Part shown: piece by piece, positions 24,231-32,308 of the stretch
Position numbering within the stretch: the first letter of the stretch is position 1
Layout: every line of letters starts with the position of its first letter
NCBI GenBank assembly: GCA_002212725.1
Contig: MTCR01000112.1
Coordinates: 1 to 32,318, forward strand
Reading direction: 5' to 3'
Length of the DNA: 32,318 nt
Origin: Sphingobacteriales bacterium TSM_CSM
Lineage (GTDB): Bacteria > Bacteroidota > Bacteroidia > Chitinophagales > UBA2359
Notes under the pieces: model-generated
Database searches by the model: none
What the model was told of the DNA's origin: nothing
Seen by the model: only the letters and a program-made list of their open reading frames with translations
Program-made: the position numbers and the translations under genes

Positions 24231-27200
24231 ATGCAAACAACAGCCACCTATAAGCCGGTAAACAAAATACGTATTGTAACAGCCGCCAGTCTGTTCGACG
24301 GGCACGATGCCGCCATTAATATTATGCGCCGCGTAATGCAGGCTTCGGGGGCCGAAGTTATCCATCTTGGGCACAACCGCTCTGTTGATGAAATTGTAAA
24401 CTGCGCCATACAGGAAGATGCACAGGCCATTGCCATTACCTCTTACCAGGGTGGCCATGTTGAGTTTTTTAAATACATGTATGACCTGCTCAAAGAACGC
24501 AGCGCACCACATATTAAGATTTTTGGCGGCGGCGGCGGCACTATTCTGCCCCACGAAATACAAGAACTTCATACTTATGGCATTGCCCGTATTTACTCGC
24601 CCGATGACGGCCGCGCTATGGGTTTGCAAGGCATGATAAACGACTTATTGCAAAAATCCGATTTTCCGTTGGGTAACCAACTCAACGGCGAACTAAACCA
24701 AATTTCGGTAAAACAACCGCAGGCAATAGCCCGCGCTATTTCTGCTGCCGAAAATTTCCCCGAATCCATAAACAATTACCTGCAATTACTAAGTGTACAA
24801 CCGGCAACCAAAACCATACCTGTATTAGGAATTACCGGCACCGGAGGCTCTGGAAAATCATCGCTTACCGATGAATTGGTGCGCCGCTTCCTGCTCGATT
24901 TCCCCGATAAACACATTGCCATTATATCGGTTGACCCCTCCAAGCGCAAATCTGGTGGTGCCTTGTTGGGCGACCGCATACGCATGAATGCCATTAATAA
25001 CCCGCGTGTATTTATGCGCTCATTAGCAACCCGCCAATCTAACCTTGCCCTCTCGCGCCATATACCCGATGTGCTTTTGCTTCTAAAATCGGCCGGGTAT
25101 GATTTTATTCTGCTCGAAACGTCCGGTATCGGGCAGTCAGATACCGAAATCATAGATTTTTCTGATGTATCACTCTATGTCATGACTCCCGAATATGGCG
25201 CAGCCTCGCAACTGGAAAAAATTGACATGATTGACTTTGCCGACCTTATTGCCATTAACAAATTTGACAAACGAGGCGCTTTAGATGCTTTGCGCGACGT
25301 AAAAAAACAATTTAAACGCGCCCGCAACCTTTGGAATACCCCCGATGAAGAACTGCCGGTTTTTGGTACCATTGCCTCGCAATTTAACGACCCCGGCACT
25401 AACCGGCTTTATAAAACGCTCATTACGGCTATTGCTCAAAAAACCGGGGTACATTGGCATTCAACGCTTAACATTCCAATTGGTGAAAGCCAGAAAATTT
25501 ACATCATTCCGCCGGCACGCGTGCGCTACCTGTCTGAAATTACAGAAAATAACCGCCGCTATGATGAGTGGGTAAACAATCAGGTTGCTGTAGCCTGTCA
25601 GTTGCACGCATTACATAAAGTATTGGAAATGTTCCCCCCCCAGCCCCCCACGAGTACTCGGGAAAAGCCCCTTGAAAAGGGGGGGAGTTTTAACCAATCT
25701 GCCAAATCAGAAAACCAAAACCTGAACCTGTCAGAAAAACTACACACTATAAACCCCAACACAGAAAAAGAACTGCAAACCATACCTCCCCTCACAGAGG
25801 AGCAAACTCCCCTCTCTGATGGGGGGCAAGGGGGGGAGATAAACCAACTTCTGAAAGATAACTTTATAACACCCCCACCTTCCGAAAAACAACACACTAT
25901 AAACCCCAACACAGAAAAAGAACTGCAAACCATACCCCCCCTCACAGAGGAGCAAACTCCCCTCTCTGATGGGGGGCAAGGGGGGGAGATAAACCAGCTT
26001 CTGAAAGAAAAATACACCCAACTCCAAAAACACCTTGCCCCCGAAAGCCACGAAATACTGGAAACCTGGCAAAGCAAAAAAGCCCGGTATGCAGCACCGG
26101 AGTATATTTATTTGGTAAGAGGCAAAGAGGTGCGGGTAAAAACCCATACCACTTCTTTAAGCCACAATCAGATACCCAAAATAAGCCTGCCCCGCTACGA
26201 AGATTGGGGCGATATTTTGCGCTGGAACCTGCAGGAAAATGTGCCCGGTGAGTTTCCGTACACTGCCGGAGTGTTTCCGTTTAAGCGCGAAAATGAAGAC
26301 CCTACCCGAATGTTTGCCGGCGAAGGCAACCCCGAACGCACCAACAAGCGGTTTCATTACGTATCTTTAGGTATGCCTGCAAAACGCCTATCTACTGCTT
26401 TTGACAGTGTTACCCTGTATGGCGAAGACCCCGATTACCGCCCCGATATATATGGCAAAATTGGCAACAGCGGCGTATCGGTATGTTGTCTTGATGATGC
26501 AAAGAAATTATATTCGGGTTTTAACCTTTGCGAACCCAACGTTTCGGTATCTATGACCATAAACGGGCCGGCTGCCACCGTTACTGCCTTTTTCCTAAAT
26601 GCCGCCATAGACCAGCAATGCGAACTGTATATTAAACAACACGGGCTGGAAGAAAGGGTAAAAGCACACATTGCCGAAATATATGCCGGCAAAAACCAAA
26701 AACCACCACAATACAATGCCAATTTATTGCCCCAGGGTAATAACGGGTTGGGGCTTATGCTGCTGGGCGTTACCGGCGACCAAGTGCTGCCACTTCATAT
26801 TTACAACCAAATTAAAGCACATACCCTGAAACAAGTGCGCGGAACTGTACAAGCCGATATCTTAAAAGAAGACCAGGCACAAAATACCTGTATTTTCAGC
26901 ACCGAATTTTCATTGCGGCTCATGGGCGATATGCAGCAATATTTCATAAACCATGATGTTCGCAATTTTTACTCTGTTTCCATATCGGGGTATCATATTG
27001 CCGAAGCAGGCGCCAACCCCATTACCCAACTGGCATTTACCCTGGCAAACGGCTTCACCTATGTTGAATACTATCTGAGCCGCGGTATGAAAATTGACGA
27101 TTTTGCCCCCAACCTGTCGTTCTTTTTCAGCAATGGCATTGACCCCGAATATGCCGTAATTGGACGGGTCGCCCGAAGAATATGGGCAAAAGCCATGAAA

Positions 27201-27938
27201 CTGAAATACGGAGCCGATGAGCGGTCGCAAAAACTCAAATACCACATTCAAACATCGGGGCGTTCTTTGCACGCGCAAGAAATAGGATTTAACGATATAA
27301 GAACCACGCTACAGGCACTATATGCCATATACGACAACTGCAACTCCCTGCACACCAACGCCTACGACGAAGCAATAACCACCCCCACTGAAGAAAGTGT
27401 GCGCCGCGCCATGGCCATACAACTCATTATTAACCACGAACTTGGGCTGGCCAAAAATCAAAACCCCTTACAGGGCAGTTTTATTATTGAAGAACTGACC
27501 GACTTGGTGGAAGAAGCCGTTTTAATGGAGTTTGACCGCATTACCGAGCGCGGCGGCGTACTTGGTTCCATGGAAACCATGTATCAGCGGGGTAAAATAC
27601 AGGAAGAAAGCTTGTATTATGAAACCCTGAAACACGATGGCAAACTGCCTATCATCGGGGTAAATACGTTTTTGTCTTCCGATGGTTCTCCGACCATTAT
27701 TCCGCAGGAGGTAATACGCTCTACGGACGATGAAAAAAAGTTGCAAATACAAACCATGCAATGCTTGCACCAAGCTCATGCCCAAAAGGCGCAACACTAT
27801 TTGCAACACCTGCAGCAAGTAGCCATTGCAAACGGCAACCTGTTTGAAACCCTTATGGAGGCGGTTAAATACTGCTCTTTAGGGCAAATAAGCCGGGCAT
27901 TGTACCAAGTTGGCGGGCAGTACAGAAGAAATATGTAG
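24231..27938 (+). CDS. icmF: Fused B12-dependent isobutyryl-CoA mutase IcmF
   Basis: A fused acyl-CoA mutase interconverting isobutyryl-CoA and n-butyryl-CoA (and related acyl-CoAs) with adenosylcobalamin; 1235 residues. Residues 12-145 are the B12-binding domain with the cobalt-ligand motif DGHD (His25) and GGGGG. The MeaI-like G-protein chaperone domain (about 190-460) has the P-loop [12 protein letters not shown] (200-211), [20 protein letters not shown] and NKFDKRG. The mutase barrel starts about residue 600 and includes [20 protein letters not shown], the IcmF-specific version of the substrate site. IcmF homologues are about 1100 residues; the excess is an insertion at about 468-593 in the linker between G-domain and mutase, made of repeat DNA read in frame. 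Activity may be intact because the linker is variable. It is a single gene. Confidence 0.95.
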   Translation: MQTTATYKPVNKIRIVTAASLFDGHDAAINIMRRVMQASGAEVIHLGHNRSVDEIVNCAIQEDAQAIAITSYQGGHVEFFKYMYDLLKERSAPHIKIFGGGGGTILPHEIQELHTYGIARIYSPDDGRAMGLQGMINDLLQKSDFPLGNQLNGELNQISVKQPQAIARAISAAENFPESINNYLQLLSVQPATKTIPVLGITGTGGSGKSSLTDELVRRFLLDFPDKHIAIISVDPSKRKSGGALLGDRIRMNAINNPRVFMRSLATRQSNLALSRHIPDVLLLLKSAGYDFILLETSGIGQSDTEIIDFSDVSLYVMTPEYGAASQLEKIDMIDFADLIAINKFDKRGALDALRDVKKQFKRARNLWNTPDEELPVFGTIASQFNDPGTNRLYKTLITAIAQKTGVHWHSTLNIPIGESQKIYIIPPARVRYLSEITENNRRYDEWVNNQVAVACQLHALHKVLEMFPPQPPTSTREKPLEKGGSFNQSAKSENQNLNLSEKLHTINPNTEKELQTIPPLTEEQTPLSDGGQGGEINQLLKDNFITPPPSEKQHTINPNTEKELQTIPPLTEEQTPLSDGGQGGEINQLLKEKYTQLQKHLAPESHEILETWQSKKARYAAPEYIYLVRGKEVRVKTHTTSLSHNQIPKISLPRYEDWGDILRWNLQENVPGEFPYTAGVFPFKRENEDPTRMFAGEGNPERTNKRFHYVSLGMPAKRLSTAFDSVTLYGEDPDYRPDIYGKIGNSGVSVCCLDDAKKLYSGFNLCEPNVSVSMTINGPAATVTAFFLNAAIDQQCELYIKQHGLEERVKAHIAEIYAGKNQKPPQYNANLLPQGNNGLGLMLLGVTGDQVLPLHIYNQIKAHTLKQVRGTVQADILKEDQAQNTCIFSTEFSLRLMGDMQQYFINHDVRNFYSVSISGYHIAEAGANPITQLAFTLANGFTYVEYYLSRGMKIDDFAPNLSFFFSNGIDPEYAVIGRVARRIWAKAMKLKYGADERSQKLKYHIQTSGRSLHAQEIGFNDIRTTLQALYAIYDNCNSLHTNAYDEAITTPTEESVRRAMAIQLIINHELGLAKNQNPLQGSFIIEELTDLVEEAVLMEFDRITERGGVLGSMETMYQRGKIQEESLYYETLKHDGKLPIIGVNTFLSSDGSPTIIPQEVIRSTDDEKKLQIQTMQCLHQAHAQKAQHYLQHLQQVAIANGNLFETLMEAVKYCSLGQISRALYQVGGQYRRNM
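25632..25692 (+). repeat. C/G-tract element inside icmF containing GAGTACTCGGG
   Basis: C-rich tracts on the left (25632-25649) and a GGGGGGGAG tract on the right (25680-25688) surround the palindromic core CGAGTACTCGGGAA (25651-25664). It is read in frame as a Pro-rich, basic stretch ([19 protein letters not shown]). The core recurs at 31699-31714. Confidence 0.7.
25731..26008 (+). repeat. Intragenic direct repeat in icmF, 150-bp period
   Basis: 25731-25858 and 25881-26008 are 128-bp copies offset by exactly 150 bp (50 codons) with about four substitutions (for example T/C at 25787/25937 and A/G at 25847/25997). Each encodes SEK[17 protein letters not shown], then [19 protein letters not shown], then LLK. 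Each contains an imperfect palindrome running from CCCCTCACAGAGGAG to GGGGGGCAAGGGGGGGAG. The period preserves the frame. Confidence 0.9.
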
Positions 27939-28061
27939 GCAATAGTTGCAAGGCTGTTTATTGCTACGTCCAACGCTTTAAAAAGTACTTTGCGCAAAAG
28001 TAGCGTTGCGGTGGGAATTGGTTTGCTTGGCCGTTTTTCATGCTTGCTTTGCACATAAAAA

Positions 28062-28086
28062 TCCCGCAAAGTTTGGCTTTGCGGGA
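28062..28086. terminator. Hairpin, probable terminator between icmF and the LRR gene
   Basis: A perfect 10-bp stem TCCCGCAAAG / CTTTGCGGGA with a 5-base loop. On the minus strand it is followed at once by TTTTTATG, a good terminator for transcripts from the LRR gene; on the plus strand a CTTTTTT lies 12 bases further on, so it could also end icmF. Confidence 0.5.
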
Positions 28087-28167
28087 AGTTAAAGGGCTTT
28101 TTTCTTATCAGGTTTTTTACAACCTATAAACTATGGTCAGCAATTAGTGTTTTGACACTTTAATTTT

Positions 28168-28377
28168 AATTAAGTTCATAAAATTAAATGGATAGAACAG
28201 TAGTTTAAATCATAGCGTTCTTTGCGAATTACATAGCGTTTTTTGCGGTTTTTTCTTTTACCGCAAGGTTCGCAAGGGTTGCGCAAAGGTCGCTATTGGT
28301 TAAAAATATGGTTGCCAATGTTTTTGCCCCGAGTAGTCGGGGTAAAATTAAGTTCATAAAATTAAATAGATAGAACA
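28168..28377 (+). repeat. 32-bp direct repeats flanking a CTTTGCG-type insert
   Basis: 28168-28199 and 28346-28377 share AATTAAGTTCATAAAATTAA and the following dozen bases with a single difference (ATGGATAG versus ATAGATAG). Between them are 146 bp holding CTTTGCG-type repeats. The second copy covers the last five codons and the stop of the LRR gene (28362-28377). The layout suggests an insertion with duplicated flanks or a local tandem duplication. Confidence 0.8.
28257..28295 (-). repeat. CTTTGCG-type repeat, reverse copy
   Basis: The reverse complement of the repeat at 103-140 (GCGACCTTTGCGCAACC... CCTTGCGGTAAAA), with one G/C-tract length difference. Confidence 0.8.
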
Positions 28378-29753
28378 TTAGCTTGTCCGGGGGCAGTGCC
28401 GATGTCGGTTTTGCTTTCGTGCAATGGCATGCCGGCGGTAATACGGAACAACATTTGTTTTACTTTTTTGGTAAAGTCTGTTTTATTAATGCCATACAAT
28501 TGGAGGCATTTATACACCCACTGTTGCTGCAGTTGCCATTCTTTATGGGCTGTGGCGCTATTTTGCTGTGTATTGACACCCCTCTTGCGCTTTTCATATT
28601 TAATAAGCGGCAACAGGTATTCATATAAAAGCAGGCACATCTCATCGGTATCGGGCGCATTGATACTTATAAGTTCAAGGTGTAGTTTATCTGCGGAAGA
28701 CGAGGTTTCGGCCGAAACCTTGAAAGGGGCGCATTGCTGCACATACTGTCCAAAACAGGCAAGGTATTGTTTAAGCGGTATATGCATGTTATCGGGCAAA
28801 TCAAAATCGAGATGCAATACTTTTGGTGGCGAGCAGTAATCTATGCCTCTGCTCATGTATAAAGACAGCGCATAAATACCCAGTTCCAGAATTTTTTTGT
28901 AGGGCGCTTTCAGCGGATTATCCTCTACGTCAAATTCATGCAAGCCATACAGTTGAGTAAGTGTGTGGGGCAAAGTGGTAAGTTTGTTGCCCGAAAGGTC
29001 TAAGGAACGCAAATGAGTAAGGCGTCCTATTTGGGTGGGCAACTGTTGCAACCGGTTTTCTACCATATAAAAGGTGTCCAAGTTGCCAAGATGTTCTATT
29101 TGGGGCGGTAGTTTTTCAATTTTATTATAAGACAAGTCGAGGAAAGACAGTTGGCACAAACTCACAATCACATCGGGAAACCGGCTCAGGTTGTTGTAGC
29201 TGATATCGAGGTGGTTAAGACGGGTTAAATTGGCAAGTGCCGGCGGCAATACTGAGAGTTTGTTTTCGGATAATGCAAGTTGGGTAAGTTGTTTAAGATA
29301 CCCCACAACTGCGGGAAGTTGCTGAAACAGGTTTTCCGATAAATCGAGGCCGGTTAGCTTACACAAATTTTTCAGGGTTTCGGGCAGGCCCGAAAGTTGA
29401 TTGGTGCGCAGGTTTAATTTGCGCAATTTAGCAAGGTTTCCTATCTCATCGGGTAGTGTTTGTAGCCGGTTTCGGCTTAGGTCTAATTCTTCCAAAAATT
29501 GCAGATTACCAATTTCGGGGGGCAATTCCTGCAGGTTGTTGCAATCTAAATTTAATGAACGCAGGTTTTTCAGTTCGCCAATTTGGGGCGGCAGCGAACT
29601 AAGGCAGTTATCGCTCAAGTCCAGATGCTCCAAATGCTCCAACATGCCAATTTCGGGAGGCAGCGCATCTAAACTGAGGTTGAACAAAAACAATTGTTTT
29701 TGTTTGTTCTGTTCTGCATTTCGCAGGGTTTGTAATATGGAATGTTTGCTCAT
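28362..29753 (-). CDS. Leucine-rich-repeat protein with unknown C-terminal domain
   Basis: A 463-residue protein without a signal peptide, probably cytoplasmic. After a short helical start (1-20) come eleven regular 23-residue LRRs (about 21-273) of the LDLSxNxLxxLPxxIxxLxxL type, with a cap FDVEDNPLKAPYKKILELG that resembles the end of LRR arrays in ROCO-type proteins. No Roc GTPase follows; instead residues about 310-450 form a mixed alpha/beta domain (VLHLDFDLPDNMHIPLKQYL, then DEMCLLLYEYLLPLIKYEKR, then WVYKCLQLYGINKTDFTKKV) that I do not recognise. A protein-interaction role is likely from the LRRs. Its last codons lie in a 32-bp direct repeat, so the natural C-terminus may have been altered. 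A weak box TACTTTTA (29761-29768, minus strand) with TTTG 22 bp upstream may be the promoter. Confidence 0.85.
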   Translation of the reverse strand: MSKHSILQTLRNAEQNKQKQLFLFNLSLDALPPEIGMLEHLEHLDLSDNCLSSLPPQIGELKNLRSLNLDCNNLQELPPEIGNLQFLEELDLSRNRLQTLPDEIGNLAKLRKLNLRTNQLSGLPETLKNLCKLTGLDLSENLFQQLPAVVGYLKQLTQLALSENKLSVLPPALANLTRLNHLDISYNNLSRFPDVIVSLCQLSFLDLSYNKIEKLPPQIEHLGNLDTFYMVENRLQQLPTQIGRLTHLRSLDLSGNKLTTLPHTLTQLYGLHEFDVEDNPLKAPYKKILELGIYALSLYMSRGIDYCSPPKVLHLDFDLPDNMHIPLKQYLACFGQYVQQCAPFKVSAETSSSADKLHLELISINAPDTDEMCLLLYEYLLPLIKYEKRKRGVNTQQNSATAHKEWQLQQQWVYKCLQLYGINKTDFTKKVKQMLFRITAGMPLHESKTDIGTAPGQANVLSI

Positions 29754-30050
29754 TTGTGTATAAAAGTACGGCCTTTAGCAATACCTGTTGCAAAACGAAA
29801 GTCATCTTACGGTCATTTTTTTATGAGCAATTTTATAAATTCGAGGATTTTTGGGCAAGGTTTTAGATTATTGATAATTTGAAAACCCTTTACCGGCCTG
29901 TATTTCTGCAACACAAAAATGGGTAAGTTTACCTTGCGTAGCAATAAGCAAGTAAAAGCGAAGCGGGTATAATTTATTTTACAATTTTATGACAATTAGT
30001 CCTATATAAATTACCTGCTTTTCCGCCTTACCCTTGTTTGGGGCATGTTA

Positions 30051-31238
30051 TTATTGCTTTGTTTTCCGGCGGCGGGTTTCCTGCTGCAGGAGGCCAAGTT
30101 CGCGGCTCATTTGCCCCGAAACGGAAGTGTTTTCCTGACTTCGCCTGATGAGGTAGGGAATAACCTCTCGCACGGGGCCGTAGGGCAGATATTTGGCCAC
30201 ATTATAGCCCTCTTTTGCCAGGTTAAAAGATATATGGTCGCCCATGCCGTAGAGTTGGGCAAACCAAACGTTTGGGTGGTTGTGAGGTATATTGTTTTCC
30301 TGCATGAGGCGGCAAAGGTAAGCGGCGCTGTTTTCGTTGTGCGAGGCGTTGCAAACGGCAATCTGGTTGCTATGTTCAATACAGAATTGGAGGGCGCGGT
30401 TAAAATCGCGGTCAGCGGCTTCTTTATCGGGTTGTATGGGCGATGGATAACCCATTTCTTCGGCGCGGTTGCGTTCTTTTTCCATATAGGCTCCGCGCAC
30501 TAATTTTACTGCCGGAAAAAATCCTTTTTCCTGTGCATAGGCAAAGAGTTTTTCAAGGAACTCCATGCGGTCGTGCCGGTACATTTGCAGGGTGGTAAAC
30601 GCCACCGGAAAGGGGCGGTTGTACTGCTCCATCATATCGTTTACCAGCCGGTCTATGGCATCTTGAATCCAGCTTTCTTCGGCATCAAAATAAATGCTCA
30701 TTTGGGCGGCTTGTGCAGCTTTGCACAAGGTGTGCATACGGTTTTGCACGCGGTTCCACTCCTCCTGTTCGGCGGGGGTTAAGGGGGTTTGGGCGCTTAC
30801 TTTTTCAAGCAGGGCAAAGCGGGCAAAGCCGGTTATTTTGGTGCTTATGGCCGGTATGGCGTTTTTATTTCGGGCAAATTCTATGGATTTGAGCAGTTGT
30901 GCAATGGTTTGGTCAAAATCGGCATCGGTTTCTTTGGCTTCCACGCCGTAATCGAGCAAAGATTTTACCCCGTATTGCAACAGACGGTCTATTACCGGCT
31001 GCGACTCTTGCAGTGTTTCGCCGCTGCAAAACTGGTGGTAAATGGTGTATTTTACCAGCGGCGTTACGGGTAAATGCCAGTTAAACGCCCATTGGGCAAG
31101 AGATGTGCTTATTTTTACCAACAACGGGCTGTTAATAAGCCTGAACAACCAATACGACCGGTGCAACTCTTGGTTGCTCTTATAGGCAAAAGCGTTTTGG
31201 GTATTGTTAAAAACGGGTAGTTGGGTAAGTGTTTCCAT
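30051..31238 (-). CDS. Proline dehydrogenase
   Basis: A FAD enzyme oxidising L-proline to 1-pyrroline-5-carboxylate, the first step of proline use; 395 residues, the stand-alone (monofunctional) form, not fused to P5C dehydrogenase. Signatures of the beta-alpha barrel are KITGFARFALLEKVS, MSIYFDAEESWIQDAID, PVAFTTLQMYRHDRMEFL, KLVRGAYMEKERNRAEEMGY, AVCNASHNE, WFAQLYGMGDHISFNLA and the C-terminal YLPYGPVREVIPYLIRRSQE, in which the paired Arg residues hold the substrate carboxylate. The ATG at 31238 gives METLTQLPVFNNTQNAF, typical of Bacteroidota. A 16-bp palindrome lies 50-66 bases upstream. It is probably membrane associated. Confidence 0.95.
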   Translation of the reverse strand: METLTQLPVFNNTQNAFAYKSNQELHRSYWLFRLINSPLLVKISTSLAQWAFNWHLPVTPLVKYTIYHQFCSGETLQESQPVIDRLLQYGVKSLLDYGVEAKETDADFDQTIAQLLKSIEFARNKNAIPAISTKITGFARFALLEKVSAQTPLTPAEQEEWNRVQNRMHTLCKAAQAAQMSIYFDAEESWIQDAIDRLVNDMMEQYNRPFPVAFTTLQMYRHDRMEFLEKLFAYAQEKGFFPAVKLVRGAYMEKERNRAEEMGYPSPIQPDKEAADRDFNRALQFCIEHSNQIAVCNASHNENSAAYLCRLMQENNIPHNHPNVWFAQLYGMGDHISFNLAKEGYNVAKYLPYGPVREVIPYLIRRSQENTSVSGQMSRELGLLQQETRRRKTKQ

Positions 31239-31288
31239 AATTTACGGCAATTATCGGGTAGTTACCCGGTTAATCTTTGGGGTTACTT

Positions 31289-31304
31289 AATTTCGGCCGA
31301 AATT
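31289..31304. promoter_or_regulatory. 16-bp perfect palindrome upstream of proline dehydrogenase
   Basis: AATTTCGGCCGAAATT is fully symmetric and lies 51-66 bases before the start of the proline dehydrogenase gene, where an operator could sit. The core TTTCGGCCGAAA also occurs at 28706-28717 inside the LRR gene, in an 18-bp palindrome. Confidence 0.35.
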
Positions 31305-31499
31305 TAGCTACTTTATGCCAAATATTACACTTTCTACCCGCTAAACAGCTAACGTTGCAAAATGCCGGCAGGATTACCACCCTACCGCACCACCGCCACT
31401 TTTACACACCCCGATGCGCCACCCGCCGCCTGCTGCCACTTGCACACATATAAGCCCGCCGGCAGGTGCGCTACCGATATGGTTTTGCTTGCTGAACCT

Positions 31500-31608
31500 G
31501 CGGTTGTTGAGCCTGTCGCGGTTGTTGAGCCTGTCGAAACAAGCGTGGTTTGTAGTACTAACTGACCGGTGAGGGAGTAGAGGGCAATGCTCGTTTCGAC
31601 TTCGCTCA
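31500..31608 (-). repeat. In-frame repeats in the T9SS gene: 18-bp tandem and inverted pair
   Basis: GCGGTTGTTGAGCCTGTC is present twice in tandem (31500-31517, 31518-31535). TGAGCCTGTCGAAACAAGC (31526-31544) and the reverse complement of 31589-31608 (TGAGCGAAGTCGAAACGAGC) form an inverted pair. All is read in frame on the minus strand as low-complexity Ser/Thr/Gly/Ala sequence and MSEVETS. TGAGC..GTCGAA motifs resemble widespread bacterial dispersed repeats. Confidence 0.75.
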
Positions 31609-31676
31609 TTGGGCAGCAGTGGAGAGGGGCAGAAACGGTGAATTGGAGGGTGTTTTGGGCGGGGTTGGGGTAAACC

Positions 31677-31722
31677 ATCACCCCGACCACCCCTGACCTC
31701 CCGAGTACTCGGGAAGGGGAAT
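31677..31722. repeat. Palindromic block with TCCCGAGTACTCGGGA in the T9SS gene
   Basis: TCCCGAGTACTCGGGA (31699-31714) is a perfect 16-bp palindrome flanked by C-rich (left) and GGGG (right) tracts. It has the same layout as the element at 25632-25692 in icmF. It encodes SPSRVLGRSGVVGV on the minus strand, just before the YPNP start of the T9SS tail. Confidence 0.75.
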
Positions 31723-32236
31723 TTTCTGCTGTGCCTACCGTGCCGCCGGCGCTTTCTGTATCTATGAGTGCTTGCACCGTGCTGGTATCTGAGCAGACTA
31801 TGGCGGTAAGGGTGGCGGTGTAGGTACCCGGGGTGGCGTATTGGTGGGTAAGGGTATTGCCGGTGCAGGGGGCGTAGCCTTGCCCGCAGAGGTAGGGCGG
31901 GCTGCCATCGCCAAAATCCCAGATGTAGTAGCCGCCGTCTGTGCTGTCGGGGTAGGCGTAGAGGGAGAGGTTGGTAAATTGTATTTCGTTTGCGCCTTGC
32001 GGCTCATAGCTGAATGCCGCCGCAGGCTGGGTGAGTAAGCCCATATAGTTGGTTTTAACAATATAAAGATTTGCCTGGCTAATACCCGCCGGAAAATCGT
32101 AATACTCTGTACGCCCACACGCAATAAAACCGCCGTCGGGGGTGGCTATGATATCATAAAAATAGTTATCAAATCCGGCATAGTCGCATAATCTTTTCCA
32201 CAAAAGATTGCCACTAGTATCAGTTCTTGCTAGTGC

Positions 32237-32292
32237 TTTGGCATTGTAGTTTAATGCATTAACTTTGCGAACAAAATGCATTAACTTTGTGA
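32237..32292 (+). promoter_or_regulatory. Promoter with a duplicated -7 region for the gene at 32309
   Basis: TTTG (32237-32240), a 19-bp spacer and TAACTTTG (32260-32267) fit the consensus. An 18-bp segment, AATGCATTAACTTTGNGA, is repeated 22 bp on (32253-32270 and 32275-32292), creating a second TAACTTTG at 32282-32289. The ATG at 32309 lies 19 bases after that. Confidence 0.55.
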
Positions 32293-32308
32293 ATAAAAAT
32301 CAAAAAAC

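Larger units (their letters stand above)
27939..28361. other. 423-bp intergenic region without a gene
   Basis: It contains a strong hairpin (28062-28086), a pair of 32-bp direct repeats (28168 and 28346), a reverse-oriented CTTTGCG repeat (28257-28295) and a CCCCGA/TCGGGG hairpin (28327-28342). It lies between convergent icmF and the LRR gene. Confidence 0.7.
31382..32281 (-). pseudogene. 5'-truncated T9SS cargo gene with PKD domain
   Basis: 299 residues are readable, but the frame begins inside what is normally the middle of such a protein. There is no signal peptide, and a TGA lies in frame about 20 bases before the first ATG. Readable parts: a repeat-like segment with DTSGNLLWKRLCDY and DIIATPDGGFIACGRTEYYD, a PKD domain (about 88-170, with YYIWDFGDGSPPY and GTYTATLTAI), and a T9SS type A tail (VMVYPNPAQNTLQF ... 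LPAGLYVCKWQ). Without a signal peptide it could not reach the type IX machinery. The tail carries in-frame repeat insertions: an 18-bp tandem (STTATGSTTAG) at 31500-31535 and a palindromic block at 31677-31722. A remnant is the best reading; the 5' part could instead lie elsewhere. Confidence 0.6.

Noticed and set aside
25598-26147. Two long minus-strand frames (Ser/Pro/Cys-rich) across the icmF repeats
   Set aside because: They are the antisense of the repeat-derived linker; icmF is clearly coding on the plus strand on both sides. The frames stay open only because C/G-tract repeats lack stops.
28362-31238. Defence or signalling island around the LRR gene
   Set aside because: No nuclease, NTPase, TIR, toxin or transposase is nearby; the neighbours are metabolic genes.
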